Counted from the stretch's first letter, positions 45,815 to 54,252 are shown. The stretch: DNA of 64,000 bases from Vampirovibrionales bacterium (GCA_016712355.1 JADJRF010000005.1:2356001-2420000); one strand, 5' to 3'. Notes: generated by a model not told the origin, from the sequence alone. Numbers and translations are program-made.

Positions 45815-46134
45815 AGCGGCGAGTCTCCCTTGTATCGCGTGCGGCTCTGGTTGCTGAGCGCTCAACTCTGGCGCTCTGGGCTTTCGAATGAGATTCTGGC
45901 GTTTTAGCGCGCCTCTCCGCCCTCCGGCGCCATGCCTATTATAGCCTGCGCCGAGAGAGCTTTCAGCGCGATCGGCGGGGAAGCGGCTGTCGGTCAGTGT
46001 GGTCGGGAGTGAAACGCGCCCAGGGACCCAAGGACGCGCATCCGCCAGCCTGAGAAGATACGGGCGCGCCCGCTTCAGTTCAGACAGCATGATTCAGGCA
46101 AAACGCGTGCGGCAGCCAGATTCACACCCATGCT
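45815..46134. other. 320-base intergenic region
   Basis: It holds the promoter-like pair at 45938-45966 for the exported protein gene. No terminator for the upstream DivIC-like gene could be identified, and nothing else is recognised. Confidence 0.5.
45938..45966 (-). promoter_or_regulatory. Predicted promoter of the exported protein gene
   Basis: On the minus strand CTGAAA (45966-45961, four of six -35 matches) and a perfect TATAAT (45943-45938) are 17 bases apart, about 125 bases before the start codon. Confidence 0.5.
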
Positions 46135-46578
46135 TTACGGGCGCAGACGCACCAGCGTTTCATCCGGGCCGACCATATCGAGGTTATTGCGCGCCAATTC
46201 TTCAACGCCCGCCGGCGACGAATACACGGCGATTTTATGCGTCAAGAGCGCGCGCTCGTCGATGGTTTCGCGGTAGAGGCGGTTCATGACGCCCGCATTG
46301 GCCGTCAACACCGAAATCTGATACAGATGCGAGACAATGGCCCGCGTAATTTGCAGACACCCAAAGGCCAGCGCGCACAACACAAAAGCCTGCACAGCGG
46401 TTTGAAACCACGAAAAGGGCTTGCGTCGCCGAGAAGGCGTCGCCACCGGACGAAGTTGCAAGTCACGACGATGCGCCGGGGCGCGCAGATGACCGTAACG
46501 CAGGTCGAATGGCGGCTCAGCGTAAGGCGCTTGCTCAAGCCAGGCATGCGTTTGCTGGTAGCGGACAGCTCGATTCAC
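46135..46578 (-). CDS. Septum formation initiator (DivIC/FtsL-like) protein
   Basis: A 147-residue bitopic membrane protein. A basic cytoplasmic N-terminus of about 55 residues is followed by one transmembrane helix (TAVQAFVLCALAFGCLQIT) and a short coiled periplasmic part. The C-terminus VEELARNNLDMVGPDETLVRL has the family pattern E-x-x-A-R-x-x-L-x-M-V-x-P-x-E. These proteins bind FtsB/FtsQ partners at the division site. DivIC/FtsB and FtsL cannot be told apart here. No other division gene is nearby. Confidence 0.72.
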   Translation of the reverse strand: MNRAVRYQQTHAWLEQAPYAEPPFDLRYGHLRAPAHRRDLQLRPVATPSRRRKPFSWFQTAVQAFVLCALAFGCLQITRAIVSHLYQISVLTANAGVMNRLYRETIDERALLTHKIAVYSSPAGVEELARNNLDMVGPDETLVRLRP

Positions 46579-46933
46579 AGGCTCAACTCTCTTTAGGGGG
46601 TGCTAACTCTCGGGGCAAAGAAAGACTCGAATAAAAGATTCGAATAAAGGCTCAAAAAACAGGTTCAGACAAAAAAGCGTTAACAGGCAGAAGCGAAATG
46701 ACGGCTCCCATGCGCCCTCATGCGGGACACGCGCCAGAAAACCCGGAACGAGGCGGACGCTGAGAACGACAGAAGCCCTTGCTGCGGAAAAATCCCAAGC
46801 GATTCGCCGTTTTGAGCGCATGGAGAGTGATTGCTTTTATCCCGCCAAAAGCGATGCGAGATAGAAGCCTCACGGATATTATACGATACGTCACGCAGAA
46901 GGGGAAGCGGATGCTCACAAGCGCCGCGTCAGG
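46579..46933. other. 355-base intergenic region with a -10 box
   Basis: It lies between trpB and the DivIC-like gene, both on the minus strand. It holds a TATAAT at 46883-46878 (minus) and, near 46625-46650, a short direct repeat of TTCGAATAAA-like units. No trpA-like frame is present. A minus-strand frame at 46603-46821 has no domain support. Confidence 0.55.
46878..46883 (-). promoter_or_regulatory. Possible -10 box upstream of the DivIC-like gene
   Basis: A perfect TATAAT on the minus strand, with only a weak -35 match (TTCCCC, 17 bases upstream). It would give a leader of about 290 bases, unusually long. Confidence 0.35.
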
Positions 46934-48109
46934 TCAAGCGCCGGGCATAGCGGCCATCACCTGCGCCAGATCCTTATCGCCTCGCCCCGACAGATTCACC
47001 AGCAACAGCGCGTCATCGGGCGATTGCGCTGCCAGACGCCGGGCGTACGCCAATGCATGCGCGCTTTCCAGCGCCGGGAGAATGCCCTCCAGGCGCGCCA
47101 GCTCGCCGAACGCAGCCAGCGCCTCCCCGTCAGAAGCCGACTCATAGCGCGCCGCGCCGATGGCTTGCAGGTACGCATGCTCAGGGCCCACCAGCGGGTA
47201 ATCCAGCCCGGCGGAAATACTGTAGGTTTCCAGCACCTGACCATCCGGCGTTTGCAGGGCAAGGCTTTTCATCCCGTGCAGCACGCCCACGGTTCCACGA
47301 GCCAGCACCGCGCCGTGTTCTGGCGTGTCGAGCCCCTTGCCCGCCGGTTCGACGCCGATCAGCGTCACGTCCGGGTCGGCGCGGAAGGCCTCGAAAATGC
47401 CCATGGCGTTAGAACCGCCGCCCACACAGGCAATCACGGCGTCCGGCAATCGGCCGTATTGCGAAAGCATTTGCGCGCGGGCCTCATCGCCAATCACGCG
47501 CTGGAAAAACTTGACCAGCGTCGGATACGGGTGCGGTCCCGCAACAGTGCCCATCAAATAGTGCGTATCGCGGACATTGGCAATCCAGTCGCGCAGCGCC
47601 TCGTTAATCGCGTCTTTCAACGTCCGCGATCCGCTGGTCACGGCGTGCGTCTGGGCGCCCAGCAGCTTCATACGGAAAACATTGGGCTGTTGGCGCGCCA
47701 TATCGACCTCACCCATATAGATTTCCGTCTTCATGCCCAGCAGCGCGCCCGCCATTGCCGTGGCGACGCCGTGCTGACCCGCGCCGGTTTCCGCAATCAG
47801 GCGGGTTTTGCCCATGGCTTTTGCCAAAAGCGCTTGGCCCAGGGCGTTATTGGTCTTATGCGCGCCGCCGTGCAGTAAATCTTCGCGCTTGAGCAGGATA
47901 CGCGCGCCCCAGGCCTTCGACAGGCGGTCGGTTTCGTACAGCGGAGTCGGACGGCCCGCATAATGCGTCAACAGGCGGCGATATTCCGCCAGAAAGGCTT
48001 GGTCATCGCGCAGGCGCAGAAAATCACGCTCCAGCGCCTCAATCGCAGGCATCAGCGTCTCGGCAACGTATACGCCGCCAAATTCACCAAAAAAGCCCAG
48101 GGATTGCAT
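46934..48109 (-). CDS. trpB: Tryptophan synthase beta subunit
   Basis: TrpB joins indole and serine to make tryptophan with pyridoxal phosphate. The cofactor Lys lies in HGGAHKTNNALGQALLAK, the phosphate loop is VGGGSNAMGIF, and the conserved AETGAGQHGVATAMAGALLG is intact. The 391-residue length is normal for the standard TrpB1 type that pairs with TrpA. It is last in the trp run, 54 bases after trpF. No trpA follows: the next genes are a division protein and an exported protein. Confidence 0.97.
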   Translation of the reverse strand: MQSLGFFGEFGGVYVAETLMPAIEALERDFLRLRDDQAFLAEYRRLLTHYAGRPTPLYETDRLSKAWGARILLKREDLLHGGAHKTNNALGQALLAKAMGKTRLIAETGAGQHGVATAMAGALLGMKTEIYMGEVDMARQQPNVFRMKLLGAQTHAVTSGSRTLKDAINEALRDWIANVRDTHYLMGTVAGPHPYPTLVKFFQRVIGDEARAQMLSQYGRLPDAVIACVGGGSNAMGIFEAFRADPDVTLIGVEPAGKGLDTPEHGAVLARGTVGVLHGMKSLALQTPDGQVLETYSISAGLDYPLVGPEHAYLQAIGAARYESASDGEALAAFGELARLEGILPALESAHALAYARRLAAQSPDDALLLVNLSGRGDKDLAQVMAAMPGA

Positions 48110-48163
48110 TCGCCAAACCTCGTTCGACCCGGCCGCCAGACTGCGCGGGCCGGTCCCCGCATT

Positions 48164-48817
48164 TTACTCGAATTGCAGCACGGCGTCGCGAAACCGCTGA
48201 AGCTTGTCGGGGTCTTTGACGCCTACAGAAGCCTCAACCCCAGACGCAACATCGACGCCCACCGGATGAAACGCCCGCAGCAGCGGCCCCACAGTCTCCG
48301 GCGTCAGCCCGCCCGCCAGAAAATGAGGGATCGCGGCCAACGAGCCGTCTTCGTAAAACGTCGCCAGCAGACGCTCGCGCTGGGCGGGTAACATGGCTAC
48401 GCGCTTTGGCGCATCCAGCAGTAAAAAGTGAATATTCGGGTTTTCGCGGGGCAAATACGGCGCCATCGCGGCCTTAAGCTGATCGGGCGTCCAATCGGGC
48501 TCGTAGGTGATGGTTTTAATGACCGGGCGGGGCAGCGCGTTGCACAACTCCGGCGATTCGCAGCCATGGAGCTGAAGATAATCCAGCGAGGCTTCGCTCA
48601 CCGCCCGCTCGATGAAGTCTTGCGATTGATCCTGAAACACGCCCACGGCCAGCAAGCCCGGCACGCGGGCCTCGACAATCTCCGCCGCCTGCGAAAGGCT
48701 CACGCAACGCGGCGACTCGGGCGCAAAAATCAGCCCCATAAAGGCGACAACAGCCCGGCTGACGCGAAAGGCGTCTTGCGCGCTGGTCACGCCGCAGATT
48801 TTGATCAGGGTTTTCAT
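48164..48817 (-). CDS. trpF: Phosphoribosylanthranilate isomerase
   Basis: A TIM-barrel isomerase of 217 residues. The N-terminal Cys motif KICGVTSAQDA, the strand DYLQLHG and the phosphate-binding end (FLAGGLTPETV, then GVDVASGVEASVGVKDPDKL) are intact. It performs the third step after anthranilate, the Amadori rearrangement. It lies 55 bases after trpC and 54 before trpB. Confidence 0.95.
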   Translation of the reverse strand: MKTLIKICGVTSAQDAFRVSRAVVAFMGLIFAPESPRCVSLSQAAEIVEARVPGLLAVGVFQDQSQDFIERAVSEASLDYLQLHGCESPELCNALPRPVIKTITYEPDWTPDQLKAAMAPYLPRENPNIHFLLLDAPKRVAMLPAQRERLLATFYEDGSLAAIPHFLAGGLTPETVGPLLRAFHPVGVDVASGVEASVGVKDPDKLQRFRDAVLQFE

Positions 48818-48872
48818 GAAAATCCTCTCTAAAAGTCTCTCGGGGAGGTGCGATTGCGATTACGCCCAAGCC

Positions 48873-49679
48873 CTAAGCCATATTGACATCCGTCAAGGCG
48901 GACAACATCGCCGCCAGCTCGGTCACAGGCTGACGCATCAGCGCAGAACCGATTAAGAATCCGTCACAGTAAGGCCTTAAGGCGTCGAGATCAGCGCGCG
49001 TCTCGATGCCGCTGGCGGATACCGTTAGCGTTCCCGGTGGAATCAGCGCGGCCAGACGAGATGTTGTCGCCAGATCAATAGCCAGCGAATCCAGATCGCG
49101 GTTATTCACCAGCAGAACGCCCTCCCCGCAGGACAGGCCGGGCGTGGCCAGCGCGCGCGCCAATTCGGACGGATTCTGAACCTCGATGACCGGCGTCATA
49201 CCCCAGTGCCGACAGCGCGCCGTCAGGCTCGCCAGCCCGTCATCGCTCAGACTCTTGACGATCAGCAGGGCGGCTTCGGCGCCAAAGGCGCGCGCGGCGT
49301 CTAACTGCGAAGGCTCGACAATGAAATCCTTGCACAGAACAGGATGACAGCTTTGCGACGCAACATCTGCCAGCAACGCATAGCTTCCGCCGAAATGATG
49401 AGGCTCAGTCAATACCGAAAAGCCAATCGCCGCCGTATGATACAGCGCCAGACGCTGCGGCAGGTCGCTGACGTCGCCCAACGCGCCTGCTGAAGGCGAC
49501 GCAGGCTTGATTTCGAGGATCAGGCGCGGGCGATCGCTTGCGGCGCGCAAAGCCGCCTCCAGACGCCCCGGACGCGCCACCGGCTGCGGCGCTTGCGGCA
49601 GCGGATTTGGAATCGCAAGGCCTGCGGCCAGATCGGCCCGGCGACGCGCCACGATGGCTTGCAGGGCGCTATTTGTCAT
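48873..49679 (-). CDS. trpC: Indole-3-glycerol phosphate synthase
   Basis: A 268-residue TIM barrel. Key segments are ILEIKPASPSAGAL (first catalytic Lys), PVLCKDFIVEPSQLDAARAFGA (second Lys), GVLLVNNRDLDSL and SASGIETRADLDAL. It closes the indole ring. The start overlaps the trpD stop in an ATGA, so translation is likely coupled. Confidence 0.95.
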   Translation of the reverse strand: MTNSALQAIVARRRADLAAGLAIPNPLPQAPQPVARPGRLEAALRAASDRPRLILEIKPASPSAGALGDVSDLPQRLALYHTAAIGFSVLTEPHHFGGSYALLADVASQSCHPVLCKDFIVEPSQLDAARAFGAEAALLIVKSLSDDGLASLTARCRHWGMTPVIEVQNPSELARALATPGLSCGEGVLLVNNRDLDSLAIDLATTSRLAALIPPGTLTVSASGIETRADLDALRPYCDGFLIGSALMRQPVTELAAMLSALTDVNMA

Positions 49680-50719
49680 GCGCGCGCGGCGTCCTGACGC
49701 ACGCGATTCAGGACAGCCTGGGCTTTTCCGCTCGCCAGCAGCCCGGCGGCCATCGCAACGCCCGCTTCAAGATCGGACGCCGCGCCAAAAACGGCCAGTC
49801 CAGCCCCGGCGTTCAGACACACCATATGATACGCGTCGCTGAGAGTGTCTTCACCGCTTAAAATGGCCGCGCACAGCCGCGCATTGGCCTGCGGCGAATA
49901 ACCATCGGCAGGCGGGCCCTGTTCCGCGTGAAAACGATTGATCATTCGCACGTCCACCGCGCCGGGCGTGATGTCAAACACCGTGGACAGGCCATTGATC
50001 ACCAGCTCGTCTACGCCGACGGGCGCGGTACTCGCCGAAAGATTCGCCACAATGGGGTCTTCGGAAATATCCGGAAAACCATTCACGAGCCAGGCGCGTC
50101 GCAGCGCGGGGTCTTCGGCCAGCAAGGGCGCAAGCAGTTGCAGCGCCGTGGGATCGCTTACGCCCATCAGACGATAAGCCGGTTTGACGGGATTTAACAG
50201 CGGCCCTAAAAGATTAAACACGGTCGGAACGCCCAGCGCGCGACGCAGTTGATGGAACGGCCCCAGCGCCGGGTAGCAGTCCGGCGCATACAGGAAGACA
50301 ATCCCGCAACGAGCAAGGGTTTCAGGGAGTCTCGCCAGTGGCGGCGATTTCACGCCCAGCGCTTCCAGCAGATCAAAACTGCCGCTAACGCTGGTGACAG
50401 CGCGATTACCAAACTTCACCACCGGAACCCCGCCCGCAGCCAGCACAAAGGCCGCCGTGGTAGAGGTATTAAAATGCGCGCGCCCGCTGCCGCCTGTGCC
50501 GCAGCAGTCCATCAGCGGCCCTTCTTGCAACGCAGGATCTTGCAGCGCGGGAAGCGGCAGGGCGCTGGCCAGCAGGGCCTCATGAATGGTCTGAATCTGC
50601 GCGCCGGGCTCGTTAAGCGCCAGAAGCGCCGGAACCGTCAGCCGTTGCAGCAGCGCGCGCGCCTGAGACTCGTTCAGCCGCAGGTGAATTAAATCGTCAA
50701 TCTCGGCGCGGCTCAGCAT
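49676..50719 (-). CDS. trpD: Anthranilate phosphoribosyltransferase
   Basis: A 347-residue TrpD, moving the phosphoribosyl group from PRPP to anthranilate. The PRPP loop reads CCGTGGSGRAHFNTST, with Ser where most TrpD proteins have Asp (GTGGD). KFGNRAVTSVSGSFDLLEALG follows as usual, and the later NLLGPLLNPVKP is intact. Start overlaps the end of trpG by seven bases; its own end overlaps trpC. Confidence 0.94.
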   Translation of the reverse strand: MLSRAEIDDLIHLRLNESQARALLQRLTVPALLALNEPGAQIQTIHEALLASALPLPALQDPALQEGPLMDCCGTGGSGRAHFNTSTTAAFVLAAGGVPVVKFGNRAVTSVSGSFDLLEALGVKSPPLARLPETLARCGIVFLYAPDCYPALGPFHQLRRALGVPTVFNLLGPLLNPVKPAYRLMGVSDPTALQLLAPLLAEDPALRRAWLVNGFPDISEDPIVANLSASTAPVGVDELVINGLSTVFDITPGAVDVRMINRFHAEQGPPADGYSPQANARLCAAILSGEDTLSDAYHMVCLNAGAGLAVFGAASDLEAGVAMAAGLLASGKAQAVLNRVRQDAARA

Positions 50720-51309
50720 CGCGTGAGAAAATTCTCCAAAAGACGCCCGCCCTGAGGCGTTCCAATGGATTCCGGGTGGAATTGCACCCCATACAAGGGC
50801 GCAGACGCGTGGCAGAGCGCCATGGGCAGGCCGCTGCGCACTTCACGCGCAATAATACGCAGACACGTTGGCAAGTCGTCTTCGCTGACGACCAGCGAAT
50901 GATAGCGCATGGCCTCGAACGGGTTGGGCAGGCCCTCAAAGAGGGGCGACGGCTCCAGAATCTCAATCATACTGGTTTTGCCGTGAACGATTTCCGGCGC
51001 GCGGCGCACCGAGCCGCCCAGATGATGCGCAATGCCCTGATGCCCCAGACAGACGCCCAACACCGGGCATGCCAGCGCCTCATAGCGCGTGACCACCTCG
51101 CGACAGACGCCAAAATCTTTCTCATTCGCCGGATGACCGGGACCCGGCGAGAGAATCGCGCGATCGGGCCGCAAGGCCAGCAGCGCATCGAAATCCAGGG
51201 CGTTATTGCGAAAAACCAGCGTCTCGCGGGTCGTCAAGGCCTGAGTCATCTGGTACAGGTTGTAGGTGAAGGAATCGAAGTTGTCGATGATCACCACCGG
51301 CGCGGTCAT
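50713..51309 (-). CDS. trpG: Anthranilate synthase glutamine amidotransferase subunit
   Basis: A class I glutaminase of 198 residues. The nucleophile Cys lies in LGVCLGHQGIAHHLGG and the His/Glu pair in VQFHPESIGTPQG; ILSPGPGHP is the N-terminal oxyanion segment. It feeds ammonia to TrpE. I start it at ATG 51309, which overlaps the trpE stop (ATGA); the frame runs back to 51408 but lies inside trpE. A dual role in folate synthesis (as PabA) is possible, because no separate pabA is seen. Confidence 0.94.
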   Translation of the reverse strand: MTAPVVIIDNFDSFTYNLYQMTQALTTRETLVFRNNALDFDALLALRPDRAILSPGPGHPANEKDFGVCREVVTRYEALACPVLGVCLGHQGIAHHLGGSVRRAPEIVHGKTSMIEILEPSPLFEGLPNPFEAMRYHSLVVSEDDLPTCLRIIAREVRSGLPMALCHASAPLYGVQFHPESIGTPQGGRLLENFLTRC

Positions 51310-52781
51310 AGACGAGAGCCCTCCGGCGCAGGAGTTGAAACAGCCATTTTTTCCGCCAGCGCAATCGCCATGAGGGTGCTGCGGGCCTTGTTTCGAGTTT
51401 CCTGCCATTCGCCTTCCGGGGTGGAATCGGCCACCAGACCGGCGCCCGCGTTGATATGCGCCACGCCGTCGCGAATCAGGGCCGAGCGAATGGCGATCGC
51501 CCCGTCCATGTTGCCGGTGATATCAAAATACCCCACGGCGCCCGCGTAAAAGCCGCGACGCTCGCGCTCCATCTGGGCCAGCAGCTCCATCGCGCGAATC
51601 TTGGGCGCGCCGCTCACCGTCCCGCGCGGAAAACAGCAGCGAAACACGTCATAAGCGGATTTCCCCGGGCGCAGCCGCCCGCTGATCTCGGTCGTCAGGT
51701 GCATCACGTGCGCATACCAAGTGATACAGCCGACTTCGCCCGTCTCCACGGTTCCAGCGACGCAGGTTCGCCCGAGATCGTTTCGGCCCAGATCCACCAG
51801 CATACGATGTTCAGCCAGTTCTTTCTCGTCTGCAAGCAGCGAGGCCGCCAATGCAGCGTCTTCTTCTGGCGTTGCGCCGCGCGGACGCGTGCCCGCCAGC
51901 GCGCGTAAGGTCACTTGACCGTCCAGACAGGACGCATAGGTTTCCGGCGAGGAGCCAAGATAGTCAAAGCCGGGGAATTTCAGAAAATAGGCGTACGGAG
52001 ACGGGTTCACCGCCTGAAGCGTTCGGTAGATATCCAGCGAAGACGCGCTCACAGGACGATAAAAACGATGCGACAGGACGATTTGAAACGCCTGCCCTTC
52101 CTGAATATACCCTTGCGCCTGAGCGACGCCTTCCTTGAAAGCCGCTTCGCCCATCGCGCTTTGGACGCCCGCAAACGGGTCGCAGGTCGCCCCTTCAGCC
52201 GGAAAAGGCAGCAAGGGCGGGGCGGCAGCCCGATCCCCGAGCGCGGCGCGAACGCGGGCCATCCAGTTGGCGGCCTCGTCGGCGGGCGCGTACGAAATCA
52301 GATACAGACGCCGGTACAGATGGTCAAAGACGATCACCGATTCATACAGCGCGTACGCCCCATCCGGCGCGCCCTGCGGGTCAAGCGCCTGCTGCGGAAT
52401 ATTCTCGTAATAGCGCGTCGCGCCGTAGCCCATCACCCCCACCCAACCGGCCGTAAAGGGAAAGGTCTTGAGGGCGCCGGTTTTTTCAGGCGCATCGGGT
52501 AAAAATTCAGCGGCAAGGCGGGCCAGCAGGGCGGTCGGGTCCTCGCACGGTTCGCATCGGCGGCTCTGCGCGCGCGCATCTTCAATCACGGCCTCGCCAT
52601 CTTCAAAGCGCACCGTGAGGCGCGGATCGACGCCCATAAACGAGAAGCGCGCCACGCGGCGGTCGCCTTCCGCGCTCTCGAACAGAAACGCCGTCGAGGC
52701 CGCGCGCGCCAGCTTATAGAACAACGAGACGGGCGTCTCGGCGTCAGAGAGCAGCGTTTCCACTAGTGGCGAAGGCATCAT
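51306..52781 (-). CDS. trpE: Anthranilate synthase component I
   Basis: TrpE turns chorismate and ammonia into anthranilate. The 491 residues carry the feedback region near the N-terminus (FLFESAEGDRRVARFSFMG, related to the LLES site that binds tryptophan) and the catalytic core: EHRMLVDLGRNDLGR, the segment FPRGTVSGAPKIRAMEL and AGAGLVADSTPEGEWQE. First gene of the trp operon E-G-D-C-F-B. The ribosome site before ATG 52781 is weak; a second ATG follows directly. The leader is described separately. Confidence 0.96.
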   Translation of the reverse strand: MMPSPLVETLLSDAETPVSLFYKLARAASTAFLFESAEGDRRVARFSFMGVDPRLTVRFEDGEAVIEDARAQSRRCEPCEDPTALLARLAAEFLPDAPEKTGALKTFPFTAGWVGVMGYGATRYYENIPQQALDPQGAPDGAYALYESVIVFDHLYRRLYLISYAPADEAANWMARVRAALGDRAAAPPLLPFPAEGATCDPFAGVQSAMGEAAFKEGVAQAQGYIQEGQAFQIVLSHRFYRPVSASSLDIYRTLQAVNPSPYAYFLKFPGFDYLGSSPETYASCLDGQVTLRALAGTRPRGATPEEDAALAASLLADEKELAEHRMLVDLGRNDLGRTCVAGTVETGEVGCITWYAHVMHLTTEISGRLRPGKSAYDVFRCCFPRGTVSGAPKIRAMELLAQMERERRGFYAGAVGYFDITGNMDGAIAIRSALIRDGVAHINAGAGLVADSTPEGEWQETRNKARSTLMAIALAEKMAVSTPAPEGSRL

Positions 52782-52934
52782 GCGAAGACAGCGCTTTTGA
52801 GTTCCAGGGGGCGCAACCCGCAGGCTTACGGGCCTGCGCGTCGTTTATTGTGTCATAAACATCCGCGTCATAAACAGTCCTGGGGACCAGCCCTTGCCCA
52901 TCCATGCCCAGACAGCCCCCTCGAAAAAATCTCC

Positions 52935-52979
52935 AAAAAAAAACTCGGTCAAGAAGAATGAACCTTCGATCAGACCGAG
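52935..52979 (-). terminator. Attenuator-like terminator in the trp leader
   Basis: Minus-strand arms CTCGGTC and GACCGAG (52979-52973 and 52950-52944) enclose a smaller GAAG/CTTC pairing and are followed by nine T residues. It begins about 30 bases after the predicted transcription start and 155 bases before trpE, so a transcript would have to pass it to reach the operon. Confidence 0.75.
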
Positions 52980-53008
52980 AAACTTAAGGAGGGGTATATA
53001 GTATTTTC
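52935..53008 (-). ncRNA. Possible short leader RNA or sRNA upstream of trpE
   Basis: From the predicted promoter to the T run gives an RNA of about 70 bases: an unpaired 5' part containing CCCCTCCTTAAG (complement of 52983-52994), then the terminator hairpin. CCUCCUUA equals the anti-Shine-Dalgarno tail of 16S rRNA, so the RNA could pair with ribosome sites. It could equally be only an attenuated leader. Confidence 0.4.
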
Positions 53009-53014
53009 TACACT

Positions 53015-53042
53015 AAGATACCGTAAGAAACGAGGATGTCAA
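53015..53042 (-). promoter_or_regulatory. Predicted promoter of the trp operon leader
   Basis: A perfect TTGACA (53042-53037) and TATCTT (53020-53015, four of six) are spaced by 16 bases. The start would be near 53008. Confidence 0.6.
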
Positions 53043-53108
53043 ATAAAGCTTGTGTAAAGATGCCGATCGGAATCCCGGCGCCCGCATGGCCGTAACGCCT
53101 CCCACGGC

Positions 53109-53134
53109 AAAACAAGCCCCCGGCGCGGGGCTTG
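53109..53134 (-). terminator. Terminator of the exported protein gene
   Basis: A perfect 8-bp stem (CAAGCCCC / GGGGCTTG, loop of six) is followed on the minus strand by TTTT. It lies 28 bases after the stop codon, so readthrough into trp is probably limited. Confidence 0.75.
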
Positions 53135-53161
53135 CAGCCCGATTTCTCTGGCGAACGCGCG

Positions 53162-53893
53162 TTACGGCTGGCTCAACTGATCCGCGCGGCGAATAAAGAC
53201 ATTGCGGTCTTGCTCGACTTGCTGATTGCGCGTTCCATCGTCAATCAGCTCGCGTTTGCGGGTATCTCCGCTCTGCAAATCGCCCAGCGTGGAGAGTCGG
53301 CGCACAATATCGCCGCTGACGCCCGGCATACCCGGGAAAAACAAGGGGCCTCTACCGTTCACGGCCTGTGTCAGCATCGTTTGATTCGACGCGGCGGGCC
53401 GCCCCGTGGGATCGATAATCTCCACCACCGTCATATCCGAGAAATCGTCTTTCTGGTACACCACGGCATCGAGAAACGCCGGGCGGGGCTTGATTTCTTC
53501 GTCGAGCCCCTCGCCCGCCGGCGGCGCAGGCAGGGTGAGCGTGAGCGCGGCGACGCCTTTTTCAGACGCGACGCCTTCGAGCTTTTCGGGATCGGCTCCC
53601 ACCCGCAGCGGCGCGCCATTGGGAGCCGTAAAGCCCTGATTCTGCGGCGAGATATAGACCACGACGCGGGCGCCCGGCGGGGCTTTCACCAGAATGCGGT
53701 TCTCCTGCCCCCAGAGTAAACGCGTGGGCAGGTACAGAGAGGACTTCTGCTGAATAAGGCCGCTCAGGCGTCCGCCCGCGCGCACCTGCGCCGAGGCGCT
53801 CCACGGCATCGCCAGCGCGACTGAAACAGCCAGCAAGGCGGCCAGCGCGCTGATAGCGCCGATCGACAGCCGTCTCGGAAAAATCGTCGTCAT
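53162..53893 (-). CDS. Exported protein of unknown function
   Basis: A 243-residue exported protein. I start at ATG 53893 (AGAGGA about ten bases upstream). Signal peptide: RRLSIGAISALAALLAVSVALA, with cleavage after SASA. The mature part begins with a possible beta domain: LPTRLLWGQENRILVKAPPGARVVVYISPQNQG and then VAALTLTLPAPPAGEG. The C-terminal third is charged and likely disordered. No family recognised. It has its own terminator and sits between secG (divergent) and the trp operon. Confidence 0.7.
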   Translation of the reverse strand: MTTIFPRRLSIGAISALAALLAVSVALAMPWSASAQVRAGGRLSGLIQQKSSLYLPTRLLWGQENRILVKAPPGARVVVYISPQNQGFTAPNGAPLRVGADPEKLEGVASEKGVAALTLTLPAPPAGEGLDEEIKPRPAFLDAVVYQKDDFSDMTVVEIIDPTGRPAASNQTMLTQAVNGRGPLFFPGMPGVSGDIVRRLSTLGDLQSGDTRKRELIDDGTRNQQVEQDRNVFIRRADQLSQP

Positions 53894-54018
53894 GGCGCAG
53901 CATCCTCTCTTACTGGAAGCGGGTATCACCGGGCGATACGCGATTGCGCCCGACTGGCCCTATTGTAGCAGCTTCGCCCCCGCTTGGCGCGCGCGCAAAT
54001 TTGTGATTAGCTAGGGGC

Positions 54019-54252
54019 ATGGAAGTTTTCAAGCTCATCCTGCAAATTGCGCAGAACGTCGCCGCGTTTCTGATGATTGTTCTGGTCCTGCTGCATTCGC
54101 CCAAAGGCGACGGCATCGGAGCGATTGGCGGCACCGCGCAGATTTTCTCCAGCGCAAAAGGCGCTAACGCCACGTTGGTGCGTATCACGGCCTGGGTGTC
54201 GGGCGCTTTCTTCTTTCTGTCTTTCATCTTGGGGTATTACCTGAAGGGCTAG
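54019..54252 (+). CDS. secG: Preprotein translocase subunit SecG
   Basis: A 77-residue membrane protein with two helices (about residues 5-25 and 55-73) and the SecG linker LLHSPKGDGIGAIGG followed by SSAKGA. SecG is the small partner of SecYE that eases SecA-driven export. The N-terminal VFKLILQIAQNVAAFLMIVLVLL is typical. It stands about 100 bases before the type I secretion operon. Confidence 0.92.
   Translation: MEVFKLILQIAQNVAAFLMIVLVLLHSPKGDGIGAIGGTAQIFSSAKGANATLVRITAWVSGAFFFLSFILGYYLKG

Larger units (their letters stand above)
52782..53161. other. 380-base trpE leader and intergenic region
   Basis: From upstream to downstream on the minus strand it holds the terminator of the exported protein gene (53134-53109), a sigma-70-like promoter (53042-53015), an anti-Shine-Dalgarno sequence, a hairpin with a nine-T run (52979-52935), and a further hairpin GCAGGC-CCGTAA-GCCTGC near 52817-52834. 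No confident leader peptide is seen. Confidence 0.65.

Noticed and set aside
46603..46821. 72-codon minus-strand frame between trpB and the DivIC-like gene
   Set aside because: No ribosome site or recognised domain; composition is not protein-like, and it does not resemble TrpA.
51310..51408. N-terminal extension of trpG
   Set aside because: It lies inside the 3' end of trpE in another frame; ATG 51309 gives the family's usual start.
52858..52916. Frame with three Trp codons (TGG GCA TGG ... TGG) in the trpE leader, a possible Trp leader peptide
   Set aside because: It lies downstream of the terminator hairpin rather than before it, and no start codon with a ribosome site opens it before the first two Trp codons.
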